Origin: Saccharibacillus brassicae
GTDB lineage: Bacteria; Bacillota; Bacilli; Paenibacillales; Paenibacillaceae
NCBI RefSeq assembly: GCF_006542275.1
Contig: NZ_CP041217.1
Location: 4,404,501 to 4,468,500 of the forward strand
Direction: 5' to 3'
Length of the DNA stretch: 64,000 nucleotides
Shown here: one piece after another, positions 9,198-19,299 of the stretch
Layout: each line of letters starts with the position of its first letter
How positions within the stretch are numbered: position 1 is the stretch's first letter
Program-made: the position numbers and the translations under genes
The notes under the pieces: model-generated
What the model saw: the letters and a program-made list of their open reading frames with translations, nothing else
Databases searched by the model: none
What the model was told of the DNA's origin: nothing

Positions 9198-10343
9198 TTA
9201 GCGGCGCGGCGGCAGCGGTCCCAGGAACTGCAGGAACTGGCACTCGATCCGGCCGTTGAACAATTTGCGGCGCTTGTCGGCGCGCTTGCCGAAGTTCTGC
9301 TCGAAGTCCGTCGTCGGCGTGATCGCGAAGAACGACCAGTCCGGCAGGTCGAGCGCGGCGCGTCCGAGCTGGCGAATCATCTTGACGACTTCTTCTTCCT
9401 CGCTCAGCCGTTCGCCGTAAGGCGGGTTCGTGATGACGCAGCCGTATTTGCCTTCGGCCTTGAATCGGGCGACCGGCTGCGCGGTGAACGTGATCTCGCT
9501 GCCGAGTCCGGCGCGCTTGGCGGAAGCGCGGGCGATCTCGATCGCTTCCGGGTCGATATCGCTGCCGCCGATGTTCAGCGGAATGTCGTCGCGCACGGCG
9601 TCGAACGCTTCTTCGCGCGCCTGCGCCCACATCTCTTCGGGCACGAAGTCCCAGCGTTCGGACGGGAAGCTGCGGCGCAGCCCCGGCGCGATATTCCAGC
9701 CGATCAGCGCGGCTTCGATCGGCAGCGTGCCGGAACCGCAGAACGGATCGTAGAACGGACGGTGCGGGCCCCAGCGGCTGAGCAGGATCAGCGCGGCGGC
9801 CATCGTCTCCTTCAGCGGCGCTTCGACGGTCGTTTTGCGGTAGCCCCGCTTGTGCAGCGAAGGGCCGGTCGTATCGAGCGTAATCGTCGCCACGTCGCTC
9901 AGCAGCGACACTTCGAGCGTGTACAGCGGGCCGTCTTCGTCGAACCATTCGGTGCCGTACGATTCTTTCATTTTTTCGACGACGGCTTTTTTGGTGACCG
10001 ATTGGCAGGCCGGCACGCTGGACAGCTGCGACTTGTACGAACGTCCGTTGACCGGGAATTCGCCGTATTCGGGGATAAAGCCGGCCCAATCGACCGCTTT
10101 GACGCCCTGGAACAGGTCTTCGAACGTGAGGGCCGGGAATTCGGCCATTTTGATCAGGACGCGGTCCGCCGTGCGCAGCCACAAGTTGGTGCGGCAGATG
10201 TCGGCAGGCGTGCCGGTAAAGGTGACGCGGCCGTTCTCCGTGCGGGCGTCGGCGTAACCGAGATCTTTCAGTTCGCGCGCGACGACCGCTTCGATGCCCA
10301 TCGGGCAGGTCGCGATCAAAGTTAGGGTTTCTGGAATTTTCAT
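9198..10343 (-). CDS. RlmL-type 23S rRNA (guanine-N2) methyltransferase, THUMP domain
   Basis: 381 residues from ATG 10343 (GGAGC upstream). N-terminal ferredoxin-like/THUMP region (about 1-160), then a Rossmann methyltransferase domain with FYDPFCGSGTLPIEAAL and the NPPYGERL catalytic motif of N2-guanine methyltransferases. It equals the Bacillus YpsC length, half of E. coli RlmKL. The family methylates 23S rRNA. Cytoplasmic. It lies 19 bp upstream of ltaS on the same strand and is probably co-transcribed. Confidence 0.85.
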   Translation of the reverse strand: MKIPETLTLIATCPMGIEAVVARELKDLGYADARTENGRVTFTGTPADICRTNLWLRTADRVLIKMAEFPALTFEDLFQGVKAVDWAGFIPEYGEFPVNGRSYKSQLSSVPACQSVTKKAVVEKMKESYGTEWFDEDGPLYTLEVSLLSDVATITLDTTGPSLHKRGYRKTTVEAPLKETMAAALILLSRWGPHRPFYDPFCGSGTLPIEAALIGWNIAPGLRRSFPSERWDFVPEEMWAQAREEAFDAVRDDIPLNIGGSDIDPEAIEIARASAKRAGLGSEITFTAQPVARFKAEGKYGCVITNPPYGERLSEEEEVVKMIRQLGRAALDLPDWSFFAITPTTDFEQNFGKRADKRRKLFNGRIECQFLQFLGPLPPRR

Positions 10344-10609
10344 GAGTTCAGCTCCGTTTGATAAGAAAAATGAGAGGTCTTCCGAAGTCGGCGGCCGGCG
10401 AAAATCATTGGCCGGGCCGCTTGTGAAGCCTGCTGGAAAATCGTACAATCGTTAGATGGGAAGTCGGAGGACGCAAGCATGCGGCCGGACGCGGACACGC
10501 GCATCCGGGGCATTCGCGCGCCCAATGCTCAATCTAGTATAGGGGAACAAGGTTCCCGTTACAATAACGGATAAGCACAAAGCTTAATGGAAAATGGAGA
10601 GTGGAAAAA

Positions 10610-11266
10610 ATGAACGACCCGCACATGAACGCCGCGGCGGCCGAAGCTTACATGGAAAGCCTGGCCAACGAAGACGAACTGCTGCTCAAAATCAAACGCG
10701 TGATTCACGAGGCGCGCATGCCCGACGTATCGGTCGCGGCCGGTTACGGCAAAATGCTGACGCTGCTCGCGACGCTGTCCGGCGCAAGGCGCATTTTGGA
10801 GATCGGGGCGCTCGGCGGCTACAGCGGGATCTGCATGGCGCGCGGCATGGCCGAAGACGGAACGCTCACCTCGCTCGAACTAAAGCCGGAATACGCCGAG
10901 ATGGCCGCCGGCCATCTGGCCGAAGCCGGCTTCGGCGAGCGCACGCGCTATTTGGTCGGCCCGGCGCTCGACAGCCTGGAGCGATTGCATGCCGACGGTG
11001 AGCGCTTCGATTTCTTTTTCATCGACGCGGACAAGCTCAACTACGTCAACTACCTCGATATGGCGCTCAAAATGGCGGAGCCGGGCGCGGTCATCGTGGC
11101 GGATAATTTGCTGCTGCGCGGACGCACGCTCAATCTGGAGCGCAACGGCCCGGCCATTTTGACCGTGCGCGAATTCAACCGCCGCATGGCGGAAGATCCG
11201 CGGTTGATCGGCACGCTGCTGCCCGCCTACGACGGCTTCTCCGTCGCCATGGTGAAGAAAGCGTGA
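10610..11266 (+). CDS. Class I SAM-dependent O-methyltransferase
   Basis: 218 residues of the O-methyltransferase family 3 type (caffeoyl-CoA OMT-like, Bacillus YrrM-like). SAM-binding motif LEIGALGGYSGICMA, acidic loop LELKPEYAEMA, FFIDADKLNY for metal and substrate, and VIVADNLLLRG. ATG 10610 has GGAGAG 8 bp upstream. The substrate is unknown. It is divergent from the RNA methyltransferase gene across a 266-bp promoter region. Confidence 0.82.
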   Translation: MNDPHMNAAAAEAYMESLANEDELLLKIKRVIHEARMPDVSVAAGYGKMLTLLATLSGARRILEIGALGGYSGICMARGMAEDGTLTSLELKPEYAEMAAGHLAEAGFGERTRYLVGPALDSLERLHADGERFDFFFIDADKLNYVNYLDMALKMAEPGAVIVADNLLLRGRTLNLERNGPAILTVREFNRRMAEDPRLIGTLLPAYDGFSVAMVKKA

Positions 11267-11461
11267 ACGTTGTATGATAAAACGCCGCGGGCGGTTTTCA
11301 AACGGCCGTTATGGGTGGATAATTAATAGGTAAGGAAATCGTTCCCGGAATCGTCATCGAATCGACGCAAACGCCGCTTGAGGGAAATGTTTTAAAGGCG
11401 CATAATTAAAATTGAATGTTTTAACAAGAGCGATTATCCGGTATTGGAGGACCCCATCGAC

Positions 11462-12532
11462 ATGACTTATAACGATCGCTTTATCCGGGCCTGTTACGGC
11501 CTTGAGGTAGACCGCCTGCCTGCATGGTATATGAGACAGGCGGGCAGGTACGATCCGGAATATCGCAAGATCAAGGAAAACTATTCGCTGCTCGAAATTT
11601 GCCGGCAGCCGGAGCTTGCGGCCGAAGTCACGCTGATGCCGGTACGCAAGCTCGGCGTGGACGCCGCGATCCTCTATTCGGACATCATGAACCCGGTCGC
11701 TTCGATCGGAATCGACTTCGATATCGTCAAGGACGTCGGGCCGGTGATCGACAATCCGATCCGCAGCGGAGCGGACGTGGAGCGTCTGCGCCCGATCGAC
11801 GTGGAAGGCGATCTCGGCCACGTGCTGGAGACGATCCGTATTCTCGACCGCGAGCTGGACGTGCCGCTGATTACGTTCGCCGGGGCTCCGTTCACGATCG
11901 CCAGCTACCTGATCGAAGGACGCCCGTCCAAAAACTACATCCGTACCAAAACGATGATGTACAGCGAGCCGCAAATCTGGTTCTCGCTGATGGACAAATT
12001 GGGCGACATGGTGATCGCTTATCTGCGCGCACACGTATTAAACGGAGGGAAAGCGTTCCAGCTGTTCGACAGTTGGGTCGGCGCTTTATCGCCGCAGGAC
12101 TTCTCGCATTACGTGCTGCCGACGATCACGCGGATCTTCGACGAATTGTCGGCGATGCCGGAACTTGCGAACGTGCCGAAGATTTATTTCCCGGGCGTCA
12201 GCTCCGGCGAGCTGCTGCCGACGCTGCGCGGGCTCAAGGCGGACGTGATCGGCCTCGACTGGCGCGTCTCGATCGCCGAAGGCCGCAGACGGCTCGGAGC
12301 GGGCTACGCGGTGCAGGGCAACCTCGATCCGTTCATCCTGACCGGACCGCAGGACCTGATCCACGACCGGGCAGCGAAGATTATCGACGAAGGCATTCAG
12401 CAGCCCGGCTTTATTTTCAACCTGGGGCACGGGCTGTTCCCGGAAGCTTCGCTCGACAAGCTGCGCGAGCTGACCGGTTACGTGCATGACTATTCCGCGC
12501 AGGCTTTGGCCGGCCGGGGCGCCCGGAGCTGA
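11462..12532 (+). CDS. hemE: Uroporphyrinogen decarboxylase
   Basis: 356 residues, the normal length. Diagnostic WYMRQAGRYDPEYR motif near the N-terminus and FAGAPFTIASYL in the middle. It decarboxylates uroporphyrinogen III to coproporphyrinogen III in heme synthesis. GGAGG lies 11 bp before the ATG. First gene of hemE-hemH-hemY, the standard Gram-positive (coproporphyrin-dependent) heme operon. Confidence 0.95.
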   Translation: MTYNDRFIRACYGLEVDRLPAWYMRQAGRYDPEYRKIKENYSLLEICRQPELAAEVTLMPVRKLGVDAAILYSDIMNPVASIGIDFDIVKDVGPVIDNPIRSGADVERLRPIDVEGDLGHVLETIRILDRELDVPLITFAGAPFTIASYLIEGRPSKNYIRTKTMMYSEPQIWFSLMDKLGDMVIAYLRAHVLNGGKAFQLFDSWVGALSPQDFSHYVLPTITRIFDELSAMPELANVPKIYFPGVSSGELLPTLRGLKADVIGLDWRVSIAEGRRRLGAGYAVQGNLDPFILTGPQDLIHDRAAKIIDEGIQQPGFIFNLGHGLFPEASLDKLRELTGYVHDYSAQALAGRGARS

Positions 12533-12624
12533 CCGCTCCGCGCCCGTTTTTTGGTTGACGCGTTGACAACGCACAAGGATACGGGATTCATCGCGAGATT
12601 CAGACCGAGGAGGGAAACACCAAC

Positions 12625-13578
12625 ATGAAGAAGAAAATCGGAGTACTCGTCCTGTCTTACGGCACGCCGAAAAGTCTGGACGACGTCGAAGCTTACTATA
12701 CGCATATCCGCCGGGGCAACCCGCCCGGGGCGGAACAGCTCAAAGAACTCAAAGACCGCTATGAAGCGATCGTAGGCGGCGTATTCCCGCTGCGCGAAAA
12801 CACGGACCGCCAGGTGGAACGCATGCAGGAAGAATTGAACAAGTTCAATCTGCCGGACGCGGAATTCGTCTGCTACCAGGGCTTGAAGCATACCGATCCG
12901 TTTATCGAAGACGGCGTGCGCAACATGGCGGCGGACGGTATCACGGAAGCGGTCGGCATCGTGTTGGCGCCGCATTATTCGACGATGAGCGTCGGTACCT
13001 ATATCAAGCGCGCCAAAGCGACGGCGGAAGAAGTCGGCGTGCAGATGAGCTTTATCGAAAGCTACCATCTGCATCCGAAGCTGATCGAAGCGTTCTCGCA
13101 GCGCGTGTCCGCGAAGCTTGACCTGTTCGAAGAGACCGGCGCGAAGCGCGACGAAGTCAAAGTGCTGTTCAGCGCGCACAGCCTGCCGGAACGCATCCTG
13201 ACGATGGGTGATCCGTACCGCGACCAGCTGCTGGAGACGTCGGAAGCGGTCGCGGCCGCAGCCGGCGTGACGAACTGGCAGTTCACCTGGCAGAGCGCCG
13301 GACGGACAGCGGAGCCGTGGCTCGGCCCGGACGTGCTGGAGACGATGAAAGACTTGTCCGAACGCGACGTGCGTTACATGCTCGTGTCGCCGCTCGGCTT
13401 CGTGTCGGACCACCTGGAAGTGCTGTACGACCTGGACATCGAAGCCCAGGAAGTTGCCGAAGAACTGGACGTGCGCGTGATGCGGATCGATTCGCTTAAC
13501 ACGGACCCGCTGTATATGGAGACTCTGGCCGAATGCGTATTGGCCGAATGCCGCAAAGGGGCGCTGGTTCATGGCTGA
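12625..13578 (+). CDS. hemH: Coproporphyrin/heme ferrochelatase
   Basis: 317 residues. Starts KIGVLVLSYGTPKSLDD; active-site histidine in LFSAHSLPERI and the Glu-containing QSAGRTAEPWLGPD region are present. It inserts iron into coproporphyrin III (Gram-positive CpfC activity). RBS GAGGAGGG. Its end overlaps the start of hemY by 8 bp, indicating translational coupling. Confidence 0.95.
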   Translation: MKKKIGVLVLSYGTPKSLDDVEAYYTHIRRGNPPGAEQLKELKDRYEAIVGGVFPLRENTDRQVERMQEELNKFNLPDAEFVCYQGLKHTDPFIEDGVRNMAADGITEAVGIVLAPHYSTMSVGTYIKRAKATAEEVGVQMSFIESYHLHPKLIEAFSQRVSAKLDLFEETGAKRDEVKVLFSAHSLPERILTMGDPYRDQLLETSEAVAAAAGVTNWQFTWQSAGRTAEPWLGPDVLETMKDLSERDVRYMLVSPLGFVSDHLEVLYDLDIEAQEVAEELDVRVMRIDSLNTDPLYMETLAECVLAECRKGALVHG

Positions 13579-15001
13579 ACAGCGTAAAGTCGTCATTATC
13601 GGCGGAGGCCTGACCGGTCTCAGCGCCGCTTTCTACACCCGGAATCTGCTGCGGGACGCGGGCTTCGAGCCTGTCGTGACCGTGCTTGAAAAAGGGAACG
13701 CGTGGGGCGGCAAGATCGAGACGCTGCACAAGGACGGCTTCGTTATCGAAAAAGGCCCGGATTCCTTCCTGGCCCGCAAGACGGCGATGGTCGACCTGGC
13801 CAAAGAACTCGAGATCGACCATGATCTGGTGACGACCAACCCGGAAGCCAAAAAGACGTATCTGCTTCACAAAGGCAAGCTGCACGCGATGCCTCCGGGC
13901 CTTGTGCTCGGCATCCCGACCCAGATCAGGCCTTTTCTGGCCAGCAAGCTCGTCTCGCCGGCCGGCAAGCTGCGCGCCCTGATGGATTACGTCATGCCGC
14001 CGCGCCGGAGCGAAGAAGACGAGTCGCTGGGTGACTTCATCGAGCGCCGGCTCGGGCACGAAGTGCTGGAGAACGTCACCGAACCGCTGCTCGCGGGCAT
14101 CTATGCGGGGGATACCCGGCATCTCAGCCTCAAATCGACGTTTCCGCAGTTCGGCACGGTCGAGCGCGAACACGGCAGCCTGATCCGGGGCATGACGACC
14201 GGACGCAAGCCTGTCGAGACGCATACCGGCACGAAGAAAAGCATGTTCCTGACGTTCCGTCAAGGATTGCAAAGCCTTGTGCATGCGCTCGTCAACGAAC
14301 TGGCGGGCACGGTCGACCTGCGCGCCAACACGGGCGCGGCGTCGATCGCCAAGCTGCCGGAAGGCGGCTATACGCTGACGCTCGAAGACGGCAGCACGCT
14401 CGCGGCCGATTCGATCATCGTCACGACGCCGACGTTCGCCGCATCCAGGCTGCTCTCGCCGCATGTGGATACGGCCGCGCTCGACGCGATCCATTACGTA
14501 TCGGTTGCGAACGTCGTGTTGGCTTTTGATAAAAAAGAGATCAAAACGACGTTCGACGGTTCGGGCTTCCTCGTGCCGCGCAAAGAAGGACGCAATATTA
14601 CGGCCTGCACCTGGACGTCGACCAAGTGGCTGCATACGAGCGCGGACGACAAAGTGCTCATGCGCTGTTACGTCGGCCGCGCCGGCGAGCAGGAAGCGCT
14701 CAAGCAAGACGACGCCGGACTCGTGGAGCTCGTACGCAAAGACATCCTCGATCTGATGGGCATCGACGCGCAGCCGCTGTTCACGGAAGTGACGCGGCTG
14801 AACCAGTCGATGCCGCAGTACCCGGTCGGCCATCTGCGCCAGATCGAAGAACTGCGCCGGCAGTTGGCGGAGCAGCTGCCGGGCGTGTATATCGCCGGCG
14901 CCGGTTACGACGGCGTAGGTCTGCCCGACTGTATCCGCCAGGCCAAAGCGATCTCCGCGGAACTTGCGTCCGCCAAAGTGCCGGCGCTGTCCGTCGTCTG
15001 A
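13571..15001 (+). CDS. hemY: Coproporphyrinogen/protoporphyrinogen oxidase
   Basis: 476-residue FAD enzyme. Dinucleotide-binding VIIGGGLTGLSAAFY at the N-terminus, GGKIETLHKDGFVIEKGPDSF, and the C-terminal YIAGAGYDGVGLPDCI FAD motif. It oxidises coproporphyrinogen III in the Gram-positive pathway. Third gene of the heme operon, overlapping hemH. Confidence 0.93.
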   Translation: MAEQRKVVIIGGGLTGLSAAFYTRNLLRDAGFEPVVTVLEKGNAWGGKIETLHKDGFVIEKGPDSFLARKTAMVDLAKELEIDHDLVTTNPEAKKTYLLHKGKLHAMPPGLVLGIPTQIRPFLASKLVSPAGKLRALMDYVMPPRRSEEDESLGDFIERRLGHEVLENVTEPLLAGIYAGDTRHLSLKSTFPQFGTVEREHGSLIRGMTTGRKPVETHTGTKKSMFLTFRQGLQSLVHALVNELAGTVDLRANTGAASIAKLPEGGYTLTLEDGSTLAADSIIVTTPTFAASRLLSPHVDTAALDAIHYVSVANVVLAFDKKEIKTTFDGSGFLVPRKEGRNITACTWTSTKWLHTSADDKVLMRCYVGRAGEQEALKQDDAGLVELVRKDILDLMGIDAQPLFTEVTRLNQSMPQYPVGHLRQIEELRRQLAEQLPGVYIAGAGYDGVGLPDCIRQAKAISAELASAKVPALSVV

Positions 15002-15100
15002 CAGAGGCAGCCGCAGGCGCGAACCCGATCATCGGATTCGAAAATCGTATAAGGCACAGCCGTTTTCGGAGTCGGAAGATGACGAAGCGGCTTTTTGCCG

Positions 15101-15160
15101 TTCGCGGCCATTCGCTATCGTTCGCGGTCATTCGTTGTCGTTCGTTGTCGTTCGTTGTCG
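15101..15160. repeat. Decamer tandem repeat between hemY and the CapA-like gene
   Basis: Six 10-bp units: TTCGCGGCCA, TTCGCTATCG, TTCGCGGTCA, then TTCGTTGTCG three times. The 350-bp interval 15002-15351 otherwise holds nothing I can identify. Confidence 0.85.
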
Positions 15161-15351
15161 TTGGCTGCGGCGCAACTTTACGCCGCTTCGCTGCGTAGAG
15201 ACAAGGGGCGTATCGGCGAACAGGCAGGCGCCGGCGATTTTGCGGCTGCGCCTTCTATTTATGCCGGATAACCTGCTATAATGAAAAATAGTTTTCCCAG
15301 ACCGGACGCTTTTTTTTGGCGAGCCGAATGCAGGCAAGGAGATTTGCGATC

Positions 15352-16800
15352 TTGAATGTTCCTTCCCGTTCGAGAAGCACTCGAACCGAAATCGCCCGCA
15401 AGCGCAAGCGGCGGGCACTGCTGCTGCTCAATCTGACGCTGCTGCTGCTGATCCTGTCCGGCGGCGCGCTGCTCTACGCGCGCGAGCACGCCGCGAGCGA
15501 AGCCCGCACCGCCGCCGCGCTTGCGGCGGCCGCGGCCCGGACAGAGGCGGCGCTGTTCGCCGCCGCCGGCGAAGAGCTTTCCGGCGCGGCATCGCAGCCG
15601 GAACCGGGCTCTTCGGCCGACGAACCGGCCGAAGCCGCGCCTGCCGACCGCGAAGCGGCGGACAGCGACGAAGTCCGTCCGCCGCTGACCGCCGGGTCGG
15701 CCGTAGGCTCGGCCGCTCCCGCCGCCGGCCTGCTGGCGGCTCCGCGCGCGGCTTCCGAACCCGAAGCCGAAGAGGCCCCGCCTCAAGAGTCCCTCAGTCC
15801 GGGCGACACCGGCTTATCGGCTTCCGCCGACCCGGTTCCGGCCGCCGCCAAGGGCAAGACCGTCAACCTGACGTTCGCCGGCGACGTTATTTTTTCCGGC
15901 AAAGTCCAATCGCTGCTGGAGCAGGAAGGCTACGATTATCCGTACGCTTACGTGCGGAATCGGTTTAGGAACGACGATTTGACGGTTATTAATCTTGAAA
16001 CGCCCGTTACTTCCGGCAGCACGACGGGCGCGGACAAGACCTACGTATTCAAGTCTTCGCCGAAGGCGCTCGGACCGCTTCGGAAGGCGGGCGTCGACGT
16101 CGTCAATCTGGCGAATAACCATACGCTCGACCAGGGCATACCGGGCCTGCTCGACACGATCAGGAACCTGGACAAGGCCGACATCGCGCATGTCGGCGCC
16201 GGAGCGGACGCCGCGGCGGCTTACGCGCCCGTGATCGTCGAACGCCAAGGCGTCAAGATCGCCATCGTCGGCGTCAGCCGCGTGCTGCCGGAAGCGGACT
16301 GGGCCGCCGGGAAGAAGCATCCCGGCGCCGCCAGCGCCTACGATCCCGAAGCGGCCGCGCGCGCCGTTCAAGCCGCGAAGCGGCAGGCCGACGTCGTCGT
16401 CGCGATCGTCCATTGGGGCAAAGAACGCGTCGATACGCCGGACGCCAACCAGACCGTGCTGGCGCACCGGATGATCGACGCCGGCGCCGATCTGATCATC
16501 GGCGGCCATGCGCACGTGCTGCAGGGCTTCGAATCGTACAAAGGCAAATGGGTCGCGTATGGCACCGGCAATTTTATTTTCACCCGCTCGGCGACGGCCA
16601 AGACGTGGGAGACCGGCGTTTTCCAGGCCGAATGCACGAAGAACGGCGACTGCGACCTGACGCTCGTCCCTTATTGGGCGGAGCTCGGCCGTCCGGTGCC
16701 GATGAACAAGAAGGACGGGCAGAAGCTGCTGCGGCGGATCGAAAATCTGTCTCCGGGCGTCGAGATCTCGGCGAACGGCCGGGTGCAGGCGAAGCGGTAA
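15352..16800 (+). CDS. CapA-family (PGA_cap) metallophosphatase-like protein
   Basis: 482 residues from TTG 15352, chosen because AAGGAG lies 10 bp upstream. One N-terminal membrane anchor (LLLLNLTLLLLILSGGALL), an Ala/Glu-rich linker to about residue 165, then a CapA domain. Motifs: FAGDVIFSGKVQSLL, INLETPVTSG, LANNHTLDQG and IIGGHAHVLQGFE, which supply the His/Asn/Asp metal ligands of the calcineurin-like fold. Homologues act in poly-gamma-glutamate capsule systems, but no capBC is present, so the role is unassigned. Confidence 0.82.
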   Translation: MNVPSRSRSTRTEIARKRKRRALLLLNLTLLLLILSGGALLYAREHAASEARTAAALAAAAARTEAALFAAAGEELSGAASQPEPGSSADEPAEAAPADREAADSDEVRPPLTAGSAVGSAAPAAGLLAAPRAASEPEAEEAPPQESLSPGDTGLSASADPVPAAAKGKTVNLTFAGDVIFSGKVQSLLEQEGYDYPYAYVRNRFRNDDLTVINLETPVTSGSTTGADKTYVFKSSPKALGPLRKAGVDVVNLANNHTLDQGIPGLLDTIRNLDKADIAHVGAGADAAAAYAPVIVERQGVKIAIVGVSRVLPEADWAAGKKHPGAASAYDPEAAARAVQAAKRQADVVVAIVHWGKERVDTPDANQTVLAHRMIDAGADLIIGGHAHVLQGFESYKGKWVAYGTGNFIFTRSATAKTWETGVFQAECTKNGDCDLTLVPYWAELGRPVPMNKKDGQKLLRRIENLSPGVEISANGRVQAKR

Positions 16801-16977
16801 GGCTGCGGTCTTAACAGAATTACGCTTGCGGCTTCGGCCTTTCATTTTCGACTTTGACTTTAGCTTTGCGATTTCGAACTTGAGTTTACCGTTTCAAAGG
16901 CTTTGCGTTCGCGGCCTGAACCCACCGAACCCACTCCAATCCGCGGCCCGGAGCGGGCCGCATCGGGAGATGAACCC

Positions 16978-17754
16978 ATGTTGAACAATCCTTGCGCGGC
17001 TCACCGGGGCTTCTCGGGCGTCGCGCCCGAAAATACGCTGGCCGCGATCCGGCTGGCGATGAATCTGCCCGACGTGGACTGGATCGAGATCGACGTGCAG
17101 CTGTCGCGAGACGGCGTGCCGGTGCTGATCCACGATTTTACGCTCGGGCGCACGACCGACGGCCGCGGCGCGGTACGCGAACGCACGCTGGCCGAGCTGA
17201 AGCGGCTTGATGCCGGCCGCTGGAAATCGATGCGCTTCGCCGGCGAACGCATTCCGACGCTTGCCGAAGTGCTCGATGAAGTGCGCGGCCGCCTGAAGGT
17301 CAATATCGAGTTGAAAACGACGGCGCAGACGTATCACGGACTTGCGGCAGCCGCGGCGGAAGCCGTGCAGGCTCGCGGCATGGAAGACGAAGTCCGCTTC
17401 ACGTCGTTCGAGCCGGCCGCGCTGCTCGAAGCCCGCGATGCCGCGCCGGACATCCGGCGCGGACTGATTATCGATTCCCGTCCGGCCGATCTGGAGCGCC
17501 GCTTGGAACTCGGCGGCTGTACGCTGCTGTCGATCGCTCACGGCAAAGTCGACCGGGAATTCGTCCGCCGGCAGATCGAACGCGGCGTCGACGTCATGGT
17601 CTGGACGGTCGATCCGATCCGCCGCATGCGCGAACTCGGTTCGATGCACCCGCAGCTCATGCTGTGCACGAACCGGCCCGACCGCTGGATGCTCGCCAAG
17701 CGGCTGCCGGCCGTGCGCGAACGATCGGCATGGCGCCGCTGGATGCGCTTTTGA
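16978..17754 (+). CDS. Glycerophosphodiester phosphodiesterase
   Basis: 258 residues of the GDPD family. CAAHRGFSGVAPENTLAA holds the first catalytic His-Arg; EIDVQLSRDGVPVLIHD supplies metal-binding Glu/Asp and the second His; TTDGRG follows. It cleaves glycerophosphodiesters to glycerol 3-phosphate. No signal peptide, so it is likely cytoplasmic. ATG start 7 bp after GGGAGA. Confidence 0.9.
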   Translation: MLNNPCAAHRGFSGVAPENTLAAIRLAMNLPDVDWIEIDVQLSRDGVPVLIHDFTLGRTTDGRGAVRERTLAELKRLDAGRWKSMRFAGERIPTLAEVLDEVRGRLKVNIELKTTAQTYHGLAAAAAEAVQARGMEDEVRFTSFEPAALLEARDAAPDIRRGLIIDSRPADLERRLELGGCTLLSIAHGKVDREFVRRQIERGVDVMVWTVDPIRRMRELGSMHPQLMLCTNRPDRWMLAKRLPAVRERSAWRRWMRF

Positions 17755-17816
17755 ATCTACGCCGGGCGCAGCAACTTCCGGCTTCATCCACCACTAGACG
17801 AAAGAGGGGATTTTCC

Positions 17817-18437
17817 ATGATAGCCGTAACGAATGTATACTGTGTAGGTCGCAACTACAAGAAACATGCCGAGGAGCTGGGCAACGACGTTCCGACGGAG
17901 CCGATGATTTTCCTCAAGCCGTCCCATGCCGTCTGCGCGCTGGACGACGGCATCGTCGAACTGCCGCAGGATCGCGGCGAGATCCATTATGAGACGGAGC
18001 TTGTGCTGCGGATCGGCCGTTCGTACGCGCCGGGCATCAAGGTCGAAGAGATTGCGGCTTCCGTCGCGCTCGGCATCGACTTCACGCTGCGCGACGTGCA
18101 ATCGAAGATCAAAGCCAAAGGCCATCCGTGGACGGCCGCCAAAGGCTTCCGCAATTCCGCGCCGCTCACGAGCGAGATCCGGTTCCCGGGGCTGGACGCG
18201 CTGGAAGCAGCCACGTTCTCGCTGCGCAAGAACGGCGAGACGGTGCAAAGCGGCAATATTCGCAATATGATCTTCGATCTGCAGACGCTCGTCGATTATA
18301 TCGGGGAACATTACGGTCTCGGCGAAGGAGACCTGATCTATACCGGCACGCCGGAAGGCGTCGGACCGACGACGGCCGGCGACGTGCTGGAACTGTACTG
18401 GAACGAAGAAAAATGGGGCGGCTGCACCGTCGGGTAA
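17817..18437 (+). CDS. Fumarylacetoacetate hydrolase family protein
   Basis: 206 residues with the FAH-superfamily core: NVYCVGRNYKKHAEEL, FLKPSHAV, IHYETELVLRIG with metal-binding Glu residues, the LGIDFTLRDVQ segment and GDLIYTGTPEGVGP. Members act as hydrolases, decarboxylases or isomerases on 2-keto acids; substrate unknown here. RBS GAGGGG. It follows GDPD by 62 bp on the same strand. Confidence 0.85.
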   Translation: MIAVTNVYCVGRNYKKHAEELGNDVPTEPMIFLKPSHAVCALDDGIVELPQDRGEIHYETELVLRIGRSYAPGIKVEEIAASVALGIDFTLRDVQSKIKAKGHPWTAAKGFRNSAPLTSEIRFPGLDALEAATFSLRKNGETVQSGNIRNMIFDLQTLVDYIGEHYGLGEGDLIYTGTPEGVGPTTAGDVLELYWNEEKWGGCTVG

Positions 18438-18477
18438 CAAGACGGATGCCGTCTGCGTCGGGGAGGCGTATCATCAA

Positions 18478-19299
18478 GTGGATTGGATCATCGGAGCGGT
18501 CGGCGCCTGCCTGGTAGCGGGTGCCGCTTATGCCAAAAGGTCGCTGTCGGCTTCCGGAGCGATCGCGGCCGTCGTGATGGGCACGATTTATTACGGAGCC
18601 GGAGATCTGTTCTGGTTCGGGCTGCTGCTCCTCTTCTTCATTACGTCAAGCGTCCTGTCCAAAGTGAAGCAGGCGGAGAAGCGTCAGGCGGAGCAAATGT
18701 ACGAGAAAACAGGCCGGCGCGACGCCGTGCAGGTGCTCGCGAACGGCGGGATCGGCATGCTGCTGTGTCTGGGCAACTATTTCTGGCCTTCGTCCGTCTG
18801 GTTCGGCCTGTTCGTCGGCGTGATGGCGACGGTAACGGCCGATACGTGGGCGACGGAATGGGGCAGCCTTAGCCGGAAGCCGCCGCGTTCGATCGTGACC
18901 GGCAAAGTACTCGCAGCCGGCACGTCGGGCGGCGTGTCGCTGCGCGGAAGTCTGGCGGCCGTCGTCGGCGCGGGCATGATCGGCACGGCCGCGGCCGTGC
19001 TGCTGCTGTGGATGGATAACGGGCCGGACTGGCCGCTGTGGGCATGGGTGGTCGCGGGCGGACTCGGAGGCACGTTCGGCGCGTTCGTCGATTCATATCT
19101 GGGCGCGACGGTGCAGGTCATGTACCGCTGTCCGTCCTGCGGCAAAAGCGTCGAAAGCCGCGTCCACTGCGGCACGAACACCGTACGCTACCGCGGATGG
19201 ACGTTTATGAACAACGACGCGGTCAATCTGCTGTCTTCGGCCGCGGGCGGGGCGCTTGCGCTTGCCGTCATGGTACTGGCAGGGAGGTGGTTCGGATGA
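18478..19299 (+). CDS. DUF92 integral membrane protein
   Basis: 273 residues, about six transmembrane segments, typical of the DUF92/TIGR00297 family: AAVVMGTIYYGAGDLFWFG, the conserved ATVTADTWATEWGSLS and GGTFGAFVDSYLGATVQ. Homologues include plant phytol-phosphate kinases (VTE6), but the bacterial role is not settled. GTG start after GGGGAGG. Its stop overlaps the TetR start (ATGA). Confidence 0.82.
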   Translation: MDWIIGAVGACLVAGAAYAKRSLSASGAIAAVVMGTIYYGAGDLFWFGLLLLFFITSSVLSKVKQAEKRQAEQMYEKTGRRDAVQVLANGGIGMLLCLGNYFWPSSVWFGLFVGVMATVTADTWATEWGSLSRKPPRSIVTGKVLAAGTSGGVSLRGSLAAVVGAGMIGTAAAVLLLWMDNGPDWPLWAWVVAGGLGGTFGAFVDSYLGATVQVMYRCPSCGKSVESRVHCGTNTVRYRGWTFMNNDAVNLLSSAAGGALALAVMVLAGRWFG

